A DNA stretch of 64,000 nt, taken from contig NZ_LFNE01000004.1 of the NCBI RefSeq assembly GCF_001045455.1, positions 1 to 64,000 of the forward strand. The letters run 5' to 3'. Position numbers and translations under genes: made by a program. The notes beneath the pieces are model-generated. The model was not told the origin of the DNA, searched no databases, and worked only from the letters and a program-made list of their open reading frames with translations. The stretch comes from Chryseobacterium sp. FH2 (GTDB lineage Bacteria; Bacteroidota; Bacteroidia; Flavobacteriales; Weeksellaceae). Below, one piece after another: positions 1 through 10,097 of this stretch; positions within the stretch are counted from its first letter, which is position 1; every line of letters begins with the position of its first letter.

Positions 1-137
1 GTATATCCGTTTTTGGCGAGGAAATCCTTTCCGTCGAGCTGGAGCAGGCAGTATACGATGGGATTGGTGGGGTCGTTCAGCCAGTATTCAAAAGGTTTGG
101 ACGTGCCGAAAGCGGCATCAAGGTCGGGGGTTTCCAT
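1..137 (-). CDS. Partial hypothetical protein, GC-rich (5' end only)
   Basis: Reading leftward from an ATG at 137, 45 codons stay open to the window edge, so only the N-terminus is visible. The peptide starts METPDLDAAFGTSKPF and has no signal peptide or membrane segment. I do not recognise the family. By direct count 72 of 137 bases are G or C (about 53%), far above the AT-rich neighbourhood, and the codons end in G or C unusually often. That suggests recent transfer or a special GC-rich element, but the visible piece is too short to decide. A 12-bp inverted repeat lies 30 bp upstream of the start. Confidence 0.6.
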   Translation of the reverse strand, partial: METPDLDAAFGTSKPFEYWLNDPTNPIVYCLLQLDGKDFLAKNGY

Positions 138-166
138 AATTTTTTTTCGTTGTTTTTGTGTTTATT

Positions 167-220
167 TAAGCATATTTTAATTTGAACTTTAAACAGAACC
201 AAATATGGAAAATATGCTTA
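167..220. repeat. 12-bp inverted repeat upstream of the GC-rich gene
   Basis: TAAGCATATTTT (167-178) and AAAATATGCTTA (209-220) are perfect reverse complements with a 30-base spacer. The pair lies 30 bp upstream of the leftward partial gene, so it may be an operator or an mRNA leader hairpin. There is no direct evidence for either role. Confidence 0.5.
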
Positions 221-525
221 TTTCAAATATAAAAATATTTTTTAAATATGCAAAACAATCGTGAATTTATTGACAAATATCTAGAAGTGTGATGAAAAAT
301 CAGCTTTTTCTGCATTTACACATAAATAAGAATTGTAGCTATAATTTGTCCTATAATTTATATTATGTTAAATTGTAATATTTTCAAACTTTCAAATACT
401 ATTCCTAAACCAATCTATAACAAAAATAAACTGTAGCTCAACTGCACTTCTCCACAACATCTAAATCTTGCCTTAATAAAGTGAGTAGATTAATAAATCA
501 AATTTAAAACGAGATTTAAATTTCC

Positions 526-533
526 TAACTTTG
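526..533 (+). promoter_or_regulatory. Bacteroidota -7 element for map
   Basis: TAACTTTG fits the primary-sigma consensus TAnnTTTG and ends 30 bases before the map ATG. The upstream TTG element is weak. Confidence 0.5.
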
Positions 534-563
534 TATATTACAATTACATGAAAGAATAATAAT

Positions 564-1328
564 ATGTCAATAACAAATGAACAAGAATTAATTGGGATGC
601 AAAAAGTGAGTGAAGCTGTTGCATATACTCTGAAAGAAATGATTAATTATGCTGAAGCAGGTATGACTACAAAGGATGTTGATGAGTATGGAGCCAAAAT
701 ACTCTCCCATTTTGGGGCAAAATCAGCACCTTATCTGACTTACGGATTTCCAGGCTGGACCTGCATCAGCGTAGATAATGAATTTTGTCATGGTATTCCG
801 ACAGATAAAAGAGTTTTAAAAGAGGGAGATTTAATTAATATTGATGTTTCGGCTGAGCTCAACGGATATTGGGCAGATAATGGAGGGTCATTTATCATCG
901 GAAAAGATATTAACCAACATCAGAAACTGGTGAATGCTTCTAAAGATATTTTAGAAAAAGCAATTAATAATATTAAAGGAGGGACAAGAATAGCTGATAT
1001 AGGATTTCTTATGGAAACTGAAGCGAAAAAAAGAGGTTTTAAAGTGATTAAAAATCTCGGGGGGCATGGCGTTGGAAGAAGTTTGCATGAAGAACCGGAT
1101 GAATTAATGAATTATAGAAATCGTTATGATTCCAGACGGTTTAAAAAAAATTCTGTTGTAGCAATTGAAACATTTATTTCAACACATTCAAATCTTGCAG
1201 TAGAATTGAATGATGGCTGGACGATGGTGGGTAATAAAGGCGGATATATGGCTCAGCATGAGCATACAATTGTAGTGACAGATGGAAAGCCAATAATTTT
1301 AACCCAAATGAATGATATTTTGAATTAA
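564..1328 (+). CDS. map: Type I methionine aminopeptidase
   Basis: This cytosolic metalloenzyme removes the initiator methionine from nascent proteins whose second residue is small. The 254-residue length is normal for a bacterial type I enzyme without extensions. The five metal ligands of the pita-bread fold are visible as Asp94, Asp105, His168, Glu202 and Glu233, and the substrate-side His76 sits in CHGIP. The segment GGHGVGRSLHEEP is diagnostic. The gene stands alone between a promoter at 526 and a terminator at 1348-1383, not next to ribosomal protein genes, so it may be a second map paralogue in this genome. That last point is inference. Confidence 0.93.
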   Translation: MSITNEQELIGMQKVSEAVAYTLKEMINYAEAGMTTKDVDEYGAKILSHFGAKSAPYLTYGFPGWTCISVDNEFCHGIPTDKRVLKEGDLINIDVSAELNGYWADNGGSFIIGKDINQHQKLVNASKDILEKAINNIKGGTRIADIGFLMETEAKKRGFKVIKNLGGHGVGRSLHEEPDELMNYRNRYDSRRFKKNSVVAIETFISTHSNLAVELNDGWTMVGNKGGYMAQHEHTIVVTDGKPIILTQMNDILN

Positions 1329-1347
1329 AATATCTACAAAAATTTAT

Positions 1348-1383
1348 AAATAAACCTTCCTATTTACATGGAAAGGTTTATTT
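1348..1383. terminator. Bidirectional terminator between map and the monooxygenase gene
   Basis: AAATAAACCTT and AAGGTTTATTT form an 11-bp stem with a 14-base loop. It lies between two convergent genes, and T runs on both sides allow it to serve both. Confidence 0.7.
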
Positions 1384-1402
1384 AAAATAGGAAAAAGAAA
1401 TT

Positions 1403-2542
<1,140 letters not shown>

Positions 2543-2584
2543 TTATCTGTTAATTTCATGACAAAATTCTGAAATATAATGGTG

Positions 2585-3403
2585 TCAGGATTGTATAAAT
2601 GCGACAAAATCATAATCCGGAATCTGCTCTTTTTTTGCTTTTCGGGCAAATTTTGAAGGTGTAGTTCCGCTGTAACGCCTGAATTCTCTGCTTAAATGGG
2701 CCTGATCGGTATAGCCTGATTCAATAGCTAATTCTGCGAGATTAGAACCTGGTTTTAACCATAATTTATTTCGCACCTGCTCAAAACGCATCAATCCGGA
2801 GACGTCTTTCATAGTATGACCGGAAGATTGTTTGAATTTTCTTTCCAGCGTACGTACGGTTGCATGAGCTGCATTTGCAATTTGATTTACCGGGATAGCT
2901 CCATTGGCTTTTCTCATCGCAATTCCTGCTTTATAAAGCAAACTATCGGTAGAAACCTGAGTATTTAGAAAATATTCTTTTACCAGGTTTACAGCTTCTT
3001 CTATCTTATTCTTATCAATAAAGCTTTGTAATGCAGAATGAAGTTTGGCAATAGGATGTTCAAAAATATGAACCCCATTTTTGTTGGAAGCTAAGCCGAG
3101 CAAATCAAAAACCGTCCAAGGAAAACATCTTATAGCAATTATTTCCAAACGGTTTTTTGTGTGAAAATGTATAGGTTGGTTGAGTAGCCCGACTAAAAAT
3201 GGTGAAGGTAGATTTTGCAGCTTTCCATTGAGAGAAATACGGCATCCGCTTCCGAAATGGAAAATTATTTCTGCGTATCCGTCAGGAATTACCTCAAAAC
3301 TCGTCTCCGTTTCTCCAAAATCATTATTGTTGTACCAGAAACATTTTATAGTATCCTGGAGTTCTTCTGGCGGATAAAATTCCTTGTGCATTTGAAGTTT
3401 CAT
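2585..3403 (-). CDS. AraC family transcriptional regulator
   Basis: The 272-residue protein has an N-terminal half with a cupin-like sensor region of the kind found in many Bacteroidota AraC proteins (EVIPDGYAEIIFHFG near residue 40). The C-terminal double helix-turn-helix spans about 168-258, including LAIESGYTDQAHLSREFRRYSG, the hallmark of the second HTH. It precedes the Tet(X)-like gene with a 45-bp gap, so it probably controls itself and that gene. The inducer is unknown. No clear TAnnTTTG box is visible upstream. Confidence 0.88.
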   Translation of the reverse strand: MKLQMHKEFYPPEELQDTIKCFWYNNNDFGETETSFEVIPDGYAEIIFHFGSGCRISLNGKLQNLPSPFLVGLLNQPIHFHTKNRLEIIAIRCFPWTVFDLLGLASNKNGVHIFEHPIAKLHSALQSFIDKNKIEEAVNLVKEYFLNTQVSTDSLLYKAGIAMRKANGAIPVNQIANAAHATVRTLERKFKQSSGHTMKDVSGLMRFEQVRNKLWLKPGSNLAELAIESGYTDQAHLSREFRRYSGTTPSKFARKAKKEQIPDYDFVAFIQS

Positions 3404-3619
3404 TAATAATGAATAAAATTACTAAATAATTAGCTTTTTGATTTAATTTTCCTCCTCCAAAAACAAAGAATTTTTCTTAAGTTTTTTTCTCTTCTACATT
3501 ATTTTGAAAGCGAATAGGATGTAATTTGTTCTTTAAATTTGTTCAAATGAATAATTAATCTTAATTAAATTTAATAATTATATATCAGGTTAAACCATTA
3601 ATCATAAGATTATTGTTCG

Positions 3620-3627
3620 TATTTTTG
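3620..3627 (+). promoter_or_regulatory. Bacteroidota -7 element for the HAD phosphatase gene
   Basis: TATTTTTG matches TAnnTTTG and ends 36 bases before the ATG at 3664. Confidence 0.5.
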
Positions 3628-3663
3628 TAGTATTAGTTTAATTATTTCACAATCATATTTAAT

Positions 3664-4464
3664 ATGAATCCTAATATTCAAAACCCTGTAATAAAAGCGG
3701 TATTTTTTGACGTAGACGGTACTTTAATCAGTTTTAAAACAAATAAAATTCCGGAATCAACACAGGAAGCAATAAAAAAACTTCGTAAAAAAGGTATTAA
3801 GGTTATTGTTGCAACAGGACGTTCTATAAATTCTCTCGATCATATCAAACATATGGAATTTGATGGGTTTATTACATTCAACGGAGGGTATTGCATTACT
3901 ACAGACGGAAATATTATGTTTAAAAAAGCAATTGATTCTTCAGATATTAAAGGATTGATTAATTATTCACGGAAATTCCCTTTAAGCTTTTCATTAATGT
4001 ATGAGGATAAGATCGAGCTGAGCGATGCAACGCCGGAAGTTGTCGGAATGTATGGTCACCTGAATCTTCCTGTTCCGCCTTTGCATGATAAGGATAATAT
4101 TGATGTCGACAATGTCCTTCAGGCTAATATTTTTCTCGGGCCGGAAGATGAGAAAATATTTATGGAAAAAGTGATGCCCAATTCTATTGCTTCCCGATGG
4201 ACTCCCCTTTTTGCAGATGTGAATCCGGGTGGAATCACAAAACAAAACGGTGTCGAAAACTTTTGCAGGTATTTTGGGATTGATATTTCAGAAACGATGG
4301 CTTTTGGAGACGGAGGGAATGATATTTCGATGTTAAAATCTGTAAAAATTGGCGTGGCAATGGGAAACGCTAATGACAATGTAAAAGAGATTGCAGATTT
4401 TATAACAGAAGAAGTTGATAATCACGGAATTGAAAGGGCTTTAAGGCATTTTGGACTTCTTTAG
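3664..4464 (+). CDS. Cof-type HAD-superfamily phosphatase
   Basis: This 266-residue cytosolic hydrolase belongs to the Cof/IIB branch of the HAD superfamily, which dephosphorylates sugar phosphates, FMN and other small phosphoesters. Motif I is DVDGTL with Asp16 as nucleophile and Asp18 as acid/base. Motif II is ATGRS near residue 57. The final acidic motif GDGGND carries Asp216 and Asp220. The middle of the protein is the type C2 cap. The substrate cannot be read from the sequence. It appears monocistronic. Confidence 0.9.
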   Translation: MNPNIQNPVIKAVFFDVDGTLISFKTNKIPESTQEAIKKLRKKGIKVIVATGRSINSLDHIKHMEFDGFITFNGGYCITTDGNIMFKKAIDSSDIKGLINYSRKFPLSFSLMYEDKIELSDATPEVVGMYGHLNLPVPPLHDKDNIDVDNVLQANIFLGPEDEKIFMEKVMPNSIASRWTPLFADVNPGGITKQNGVENFCRYFGIDISETMAFGDGGNDISMLKSVKIGVAMGNANDNVKEIADFITEEVDNHGIERALRHFGLL

Positions 4465-4575
4465 TTTAATGATTTACCTAAAAAATTTTAATCGTAATTT
4501 ATTTTGTGGTATATGTTTTATGATAATATATCCAGAAAGGCACAATATGTGTATTTAATAAATAAATCACATTAA

Positions 4576-4758
<183 letters not shown>

Positions 4759-4811
4759 AGTTGAAAAACGTGTAATGAACTCTGTTCAATTTTATTTAAA
4801 ACTTTAAATAT

Positions 4812-4846
4812 AAAAAATCCCTGACAATAATTGTCAGGGATTTTTT
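4812..4846. terminator. Strong bidirectional terminator
   Basis: A long perfect stem (AAAATCCCTGACAA pairing with its complement across a 3-base loop) is flanked by A and T runs. It separates the rightward small membrane protein gene from the leftward OmpH-like gene. Confidence 0.85.
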
Positions 4847-4904
4847 ACAAAAACAGGATCTTACTTTAATGACAGAGTCTATTTTTAATGGCCTTTAAAA
4901 TTAT

Positions 4905-5471
4905 TTATTTTGTTTTTGCTGGAGCAGATGTTGCTCCTAATTTAGATTTTACAGTGGGTGTGATATCTTCGCCACCATCCATATAAGCGATATTGTTGTT
5001 TCCCTGCGAAGTGGCTATATCAAACACATAAGCTAGTCCTTTTTCTTTAGCAACAGTAGAAATCATGCTTGCTACTTTTTTCTGAATGGGTGTAAACAAT
5101 TCGTTTTGCTTTTGAGAGATATCCTGAGCTGCTTTTGTACGGGCAGCTTCGATAGATGCACCGAGCTCTTGTAATTCAGTTTGTGCAGCCGTAAGCTCTT
5201 TCATTATGGTTTCTTTATTGGCTTCGCTTAGAGTCTTTTCCTTATCCTGAGCAGCTTTTAATTTTGTCTGGTAAGTATTAATCAGTTTTTCTATTTCTGC
5301 CTGTTTGGTTTTAGTAAAAGCTTCAACATTAGATTCGGCTGTTTTAGCTTCTGAAAGATTTGCGAAAACTTCATCAGAATTTACGTGACCGATTTTTTGC
5401 TGTGCATTGATAAGGTTTGAAGTAAAAAAGAACCCTACTCCTGCGATAAATACTGTAATTAATTTTTTCAT
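4905..5471 (-). CDS. OmpH/Skp family periplasmic chaperone
   Basis: The 188-residue protein has a signal peptide (first ~24 residues, ending INAQQ) followed by IGHVNSDEVFANLSEA, the typical start of the OmpH fold. A long coiled-coil region rich in Lys, Glu, Ala and Gln runs from about 40 to 120. Family members are trimeric periplasmic holdases that hand unfolded outer-membrane proteins to the assembly machinery. The C-terminus is extended and Lys/Pro-rich. It lies downstream of a TonB receptor gene but has its own promoter, so it is likely transcribed separately. Confidence 0.88.
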   Translation of the reverse strand: MKKLITVFIAGVGFFFTSNLINAQQKIGHVNSDEVFANLSEAKTAESNVEAFTKTKQAEIEKLINTYQTKLKAAQDKEKTLSEANKETIMKELTAAQTELQELGASIEAARTKAAQDISQKQNELFTPIQKKVASMISTVAKEKGLAYVFDIATSQGNNNIAYMDGGEDITPTVKSKLGATSAPAKTK

Positions 5472-5511
5472 TTCTATATTGTTTTAAATTTTTAGTTTGA
5501 ATTAAAGGTAA

Positions 5512-5519
5512 CAAATATA
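5512..5519 (-). promoter_or_regulatory. Bacteroidota -7 element for the OmpH gene
   Basis: On the minus strand TATATTTG matches TAnnTTTG, 41 bases upstream of the start codon. Confidence 0.5.
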
Positions 5520-5556
5520 ATAAATATCCCTATATTTTTAGTGATACCAGTACATA

Positions 5557-5587
5557 AAAGAAGCCCGAAAGAAAATCGGACTTCTTC
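5557..5587 (-). terminator. Terminator after the Oar-like receptor
   Basis: AAAGAAG-C-CCGA pairs with TCGG-A-CTTCTT across a short A-rich loop. It follows the stop of the receptor gene at 5625. Confidence 0.65.
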
Positions 5588-5624
5588 TTGAAAGAATCTA
5601 TAGTAAGTAATAAATAAAGAAATA

Positions 5625-8600
5625 TTAAAAATTGTAGCGGATTCCCAGCTGCGCCTGAAATCTTGATGCAAACTGATCAATAGTGTACGGTGATGTAGGT
5701 GTTGTAAAGTTATACGTAGGATCTCCTGCAGATGGCTGCCCTGTCGCAATATTTCCAACTTTTGTTAAACCAACACTTGCTGTTGAATTAAATGTATTGG
5801 GTACAAAATATACTTTGCCCCAATTTTTGTTTAATAAATTGGTAAGATTAATAATACTTAATGAAATTTGAATATTGTTTTTAGATTTTTCGCTTAGTCT
5901 TATTTCATCCATAATTCTGAAATCAGCCTGAATATTCCAAGGGGTAAAGTCCCCGTTTCTTTCTGTAAATTTTCCTCTTCTGCTGTTCAGATATTCATTA
6001 CCGCTAATGAATTTTTCATAATCTGCAACCTGTTGAGCAGCGGTTACCAAAATATTTCCCGAAGCATCTTTTATCGGTGCCATATATTTTGCCGCTTCGG
6101 TTGCATCTTTAAAGATATAGGCAAGACCTGCAGCCTGACCTGTATTTGCAATAGTACTGTTTACAAACCCCCAGGAAAAAGGATTTCCTGATTGGGCATT
6201 AAAGTAAACGTTTGCAGATAATCTGTTTGACGGTGAAAGATTTAAGGAATATCCAAGATTCGCAACAATTCTATTTTTGATAGCAAAGTTGGAAGTTGCC
6301 AATTGAGGATCATTTGGCGTTAGAGACTGGTTCATTTGCCAGTTACTTTCCATCGAGTTTCTAATACCGTTTGTTATATCTTTTGCATCACCGTAAGTAT
6401 AGGCAACGAAGAAATTTAAACCAAAATTATAAGATTTTGCAAGCTGTGCCGTCAAATTATATCTGTATCCTTCTTTTGTGTTGGAAAGCATATAGGCATT
6501 CGAGAAGTTATTGTTGATATTGGTTGTGTAAATCGGCATTTCGTGGTTGGTATCATAGCTGAAATACGTCACATCATCAGTTTTGTTTACCTGCTGGAAT
6601 TTTAAGTCATAAAGAACTTTCGTGTAAATTCCTTCCAGCGTAAGTTTATATCCTGAAAATGTATAATCAAAGGCTAATGAACTTCTCCATACTCTAGGCA
6701 TTTTAAAATTATTATCAATTAAATCTACCTGTACTTTTGAAGAATTTTGCCATTTCGGGAAATTTGCGCTTACCAAAGGATCTCCGTTTGCTGCTAATTG
6801 AGCTGCTGTAGGCGCATTATAATCATAACTTCCAAAGCCTATTCCGTCATTATAATAAGCATAGCCCAGCCAGGCAAAAGGAATTCTTCCTACAAAAATA
6901 CCTGAGCCACCTCTCATCACAACCGATCTGTCTTCTGTAAGGTCAGCTGTAAATCCTAATCTTGGAGAGATCGTAGGTTTATTCAGATAATTGTTTGTAA
7001 GTTGGTTTAAAGGGGTATAGCTATATGTATTTCCTAAATTTGGGTCAGTCGGCGAATTGGTAACCTGTTGACTCAAAAGAGGTTTGTTTGGTAAGTCGGT
7101 ATAGTCTACTCTTATTCCCGGAGTCAGTCTTAATCTTCCTAAATTAATTTCATCCTGGAAGTATAGAGACAATAAATTAACCTTATAATGAGCGTAAGGA
7201 TTATCAAAAAGTGATTGCCTGTCATCTCCGGCTAAAGAATAAGTTCCTCTTATTCTCGCGGGATTTGCATTATAAAAATCATTTAAGCTTTTATAAGAAA
7301 TTCGTCCGTTTAACGCATTTACAAAACCATAATCGATATTGTACAATTCGTTGTGAGTTCCTAATAAAAAGGTATGATGACCTGTTTTATACGTTAAATT
7401 ATCTGTAATTTCGAAAGTTTTCTGTTTCATGTTAAAAACAGTGGCTTCCCTATCGTTTCCAAGTAAAATGGTTCCCCCGTTGTAAGCAATTTCCACTTGT
7501 GGGAACATCGGGTTTTCGGAAGTTGGATCTCTGTAATCGTGAATTGATGAATATCCTACGATTAAATTGTTATTCCATTTATCATTAAAACGGCTTTTCA
7601 ATTCTAAAGTTGTGGTAGAAGCATTATTTTTCTGGACGAAATCCATGTTTGAAAAACGGAAATTTGCGCCATCTCTTTCTAAGTTTGAAGCTTGTGAAAA
7701 TACAGTATTGTTTTTAATGGATAAAGTATGTTTATCGTTGATTTTCCAGTCTAATTTATTGAAAAGCTTTGCACTTTCAGAAAAATTATTATATTGGTTA
7801 AAGCTTCCGACATTGAAATTGTAATTATTTCTTACGAAATCTGAAATTTGCTGAGCCACGCTTTCATTTACTAAAGCGTTTGGATCGTCTGCATTGTAGA
7901 AAACAGGATCAGTTCTTTTTGTGTATTCAAGGTTTGTAAATAAGAAAAGCTTGTCTTTTACCACAGGTAACCCTACTCTCCCGCCGTAAATAAAATCTTC
8001 GAAGGAATTAGGCATTTTAGAATTGTCTCCTACTCTATTTCGGCCTGTAATAGAAGCATTTCGGCCGTACATATATAAAGAGCCTTCTACATTATTGCTA
8101 CCGCTTCTTGTTACCGCATTGATACTCCCACCCAAAAAGTTTCCTAATTTTACATCATACGGAGCAATATAAACCTGCACATCCTGAATAGCATCCAAGC
8201 TAATGGAGTTGGAACGGGTACTGCTTCCCGGCATTCCTGAGGTCCCTGTCTGACCTCCCAAAGAAGGGCTAAATCCAATCGCATCATTATTAATAGAACC
8301 ATCAATCGTAACGTTGTTATATCTGAAGTTGGTTCCGTTAAAAGAATTATTAGCACTTTGAGGAACCAGTTTTGTGACATCCTGAATGCCTCTGTTGATA
8401 TTTGGAAGCCCTGAAATCTGTGCCTGGCTGATTCCTACTCCAAATTTAGCATTAGTTGTTCTTTTTGAAGTCAGTTTTACTTCATCAATCATTTTTTCTT
8501 TGTCTCCACCCAGTTCTACCACAGGAAGGTCGTTACTTCCCAATGAAAGCTGTACATTATTGTTGGTGTATACAACATTGGAACCTTCTGTAATTTCAAT

Positions 8601-8813
8601 TTTATAAGGACCTCCCGGTTGTAGATTGTCTAAACTAAATTGTCCCCTACTGTTACTTTTGGTTTCAAAAGTACTGTTTGTTGGTACATGTGTTACTTTA
8701 ACGGTCATTTCGGAAGTAGTACCACGTAACCTTCCGAAAATTTTAGAGCTGGTTTCCTGCGAGAAAGCAAGACTGAAAGATAATAATGCTATTGTACAGA
8801 TTATTTTTTTCAT
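5625..8813 (-). CDS. Oar-like TonB-dependent outer-membrane receptor
   Basis: This 1062-residue protein starts with a signal peptide ending in FSLAFSQ. A carboxypeptidase-regulatory-like beta-sandwich follows (about 25-110, with GQFSLDNLQPGGPYKIEI). Next comes a plug domain (about 115-250, with NNVTIDGSINNDAIGF and GSINAVTRSGSNN) and a large 22-strand-type barrel ending in the aromatic terminus LGIRYNF. This is the Oar layout. Such receptors import large ligands or take part in adhesion and protease transport, so the substrate cannot be called. A promoter lies 28 bp upstream and a terminator follows. Confidence 0.92.
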   Translation of the reverse strand: MKKIICTIALLSFSLAFSQETSSKIFGRLRGTTSEMTVKVTHVPTNSTFETKSNSRGQFSLDNLQPGGPYKIEITEGSNVVYTNNNVQLSLGSNDLPVVELGGDKEKMIDEVKLTSKRTTNAKFGVGISQAQISGLPNINRGIQDVTKLVPQSANNSFNGTNFRYNNVTIDGSINNDAIGFSPSLGGQTGTSGMPGSSTRSNSISLDAIQDVQVYIAPYDVKLGNFLGGSINAVTRSGSNNVEGSLYMYGRNASITGRNRVGDNSKMPNSFEDFIYGGRVGLPVVKDKLFLFTNLEYTKRTDPVFYNADDPNALVNESVAQQISDFVRNNYNFNVGSFNQYNNFSESAKLFNKLDWKINDKHTLSIKNNTVFSQASNLERDGANFRFSNMDFVQKNNASTTTLELKSRFNDKWNNNLIVGYSSIHDYRDPTSENPMFPQVEIAYNGGTILLGNDREATVFNMKQKTFEITDNLTYKTGHHTFLLGTHNELYNIDYGFVNALNGRISYKSLNDFYNANPARIRGTYSLAGDDRQSLFDNPYAHYKVNLLSLYFQDEINLGRLRLTPGIRVDYTDLPNKPLLSQQVTNSPTDPNLGNTYSYTPLNQLTNNYLNKPTISPRLGFTADLTEDRSVVMRGGSGIFVGRIPFAWLGYAYYNDGIGFGSYDYNAPTAAQLAANGDPLVSANFPKWQNSSKVQVDLIDNNFKMPRVWRSSLAFDYTFSGYKLTLEGIYTKVLYDLKFQQVNKTDDVTYFSYDTNHEMPIYTTNINNNFSNAYMLSNTKEGYRYNLTAQLAKSYNFGLNFFVAYTYGDAKDITNGIRNSMESNWQMNQSLTPNDPQLATSNFAIKNRIVANLGYSLNLSPSNRLSANVYFNAQSGNPFSWGFVNSTIANTGQAAGLAYIFKDATEAAKYMAPIKDASGNILVTAAQQVADYEKFISGNEYLNSRRGKFTERNGDFTPWNIQADFRIMDEIRLSEKSKNNIQISLSIINLTNLLNKNWGKVYFVPNTFNSTASVGLTKVGNIATGQPSAGDPTYNFTTPTSPYTIDQFASRFQAQLGIRYNF

Positions 8814-8840
8814 TTTTTTATTACTTCAAAAATTATATGG

Positions 8841-8848
8841 CAAAATTA
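8841..8848 (-). promoter_or_regulatory. Bacteroidota -7 element for the Oar-like receptor
   Basis: Minus-strand TAATTTTG fits TAnnTTTG and lies 28 bases before the receptor ATG. Confidence 0.5.
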
Positions 8849-9106
8849 TCTTCAGGAGGAGTGTATTTGCGTTAACATACAGATAACATTATATGACATA
8901 ATGCTTAACATTTTCTTAAAAAAAAATTAAAGAAATTTATTTGCATAAGATTTTATCTATATTTTAAAAATAATAAAACCCCTATTTGTAAGGGTTAAAT
9001 GAAGATTTTACAGCTAATGTCACCATTAATTTTAAATAATATATATCCGATTAATTGATACATTTTAAATTATCTTCATTAATTTTAGGTCTGAAAACAA
9101 TTAATT

Positions 9107-9496
9107 ATGAAAATAAAGATCATGAAATCTTTTCTTATCTGTTCTTTTATTTTCTTGGGAATTTTTGGACAAGCTCAGGAAAAGAAATCGGATTCTATAA
9201 TGATTACTGTATTTCTGAAACATCAACAGGATAAAAACCTCGCCGAAAATCAGGAAATTTTAAAAGCCAATAAATTTTACGAAACTTTTCCTCCTGCTTC
9301 TGCACGGGTTGTTTCCTGGTATGTAATGATGGGAATCGGACAGGTTGTAACGGTAAAAATTCCGGCTTCAGAATTGAGAAACTTCAATTTATCTGTCGAA
9401 AAAACTGCCTGGAAAGCCTTTAATACAGAATTTTATCCCACATATGATTATAAACCAATTTGGGAAGATTTGAAAAAACAGAACTCAAAAAAATGA
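9107..9496 (+). CDS. Hypothetical exported protein
   Basis: The 129-residue product begins with MKIKIMKSFLICSFIFLGIF and GQAQ, a convincing signal peptide, so it is exported. A second Met at codon 6 (9122) is an equally good start. The mature part is small, mildly charged and ends with a Lys-rich tail. It contains the pattern HQQDKNLAENQ and several aromatic residues near the C-terminus. I do not recognise the family. It is flanked by an oppositely oriented receptor gene and a convergent unknown gene and appears monocistronic. Confidence 0.75.
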   Translation: MKIKIMKSFLICSFIFLGIFGQAQEKKSDSIMITVFLKHQQDKNLAENQEILKANKFYETFPPASARVVSWYVMMGIGQVVTVKIPASELRNFNLSVEKTAWKAFNTEFYPTYDYKPIWEDLKKQNSKK

Positions 9497-9580
9497 GTTT
9501 TATATTGTGTTTTAATCATTTTACATGAGGATGCCAACACTTTGTAACAACATTTTCCACATCACTTATCCTTCGTTATG

Positions 9581-9937
9581 CTATAACCAATTGACCATTC
9601 TATCAATACTATTTCTTAATTTTTCGATATCACGAAAGTTACCTGAATTATTTTGTTTGATATATTTTTCAGCATTTTTAAAGAAAATTCCCATATCTTT
9701 TTTCGTTACATCAGTATTTCCGTAAATTATAAAATCAATTTTATTTTCAGCAATAATGAGACTTGCAAACGCTGTGACATAATTTCCTTTTTTCATTAAT
9801 AAAAATGGAATTCCAAAATTTTCATTGACAGTTTCCAGATTGAATGTTTCCAGAAAAATTTTCTTGAGTTCAGGAATATCAGAGATATAAACTTCGATAA
9901 AGTGGCTCTTTTGTTGTAATTTGTATTCCATTTCCAT
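9581..9937 (-). CDS. Hypothetical small cytosolic protein
   Basis: This 118-residue frame encodes a soluble protein with alternating hydrophobic residues and no signal peptide. It is rich in Lys, Asn and Phe. Features include HFIEVYISDIPELKK near the start and KNAEKYIKQNNSG near the end. I do not recognise a family or a catalytic motif. It converges on the preceding exported-protein gene. The start could be Met1 or Met3. Confidence 0.6.
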   Translation of the reverse strand: MEMEYKLQQKSHFIEVYISDIPELKKIFLETFNLETVNENFGIPFLLMKKGNYVTAFASLIIAENKIDFIIYGNTDVTKKDMGIFFKNAEKYIKQNNSGNFRDIEKLRNSIDRMVNWL

Positions 9938-10046
9938 ATTCTTTGATTATTGATGAAACAAATGTATTGAGTATAAAAGATAAGACACAGATACAGAATA
10001 CAGTATTTTTATGGATACAGATTTTTATTTGTAATCAAAATAAAAA

Positions 10047-10073
10047 ATACCGGCAAATAAGTTTGCCGGTATT
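10047..10073. terminator. Terminator between two leftward genes
   Basis: ATACCGGCAAA pairs perfectly with TTTGCCGGTAT across a 4-base loop. It follows the leftward aldo/keto reductase gene. Confidence 0.75.
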
Positions 10074-10097
10074 ACTATTTATAGATAAATTTTTATA

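Larger units (their letters stand above)
138..563. other. Gene-free AT-rich intergenic region
   Basis: This stretch separates a leftward GC-rich gene from rightward map. It holds an inverted repeat near its left end (167-220) and the map promoter near its right end. Only very short, unsupported reading frames occur. I see nothing else in it. Confidence 0.6.

Noticed and set aside
5492..5758. Leftward open frame overlapping the receptor's 3' end
   Set aside because: It crosses the receptor stop and a terminator in another frame, with no homology.
9525..9725. Rightward open frame of 66 codons
   Set aside because: It lies opposite a better leftward frame (9581-9937) and has no start context.
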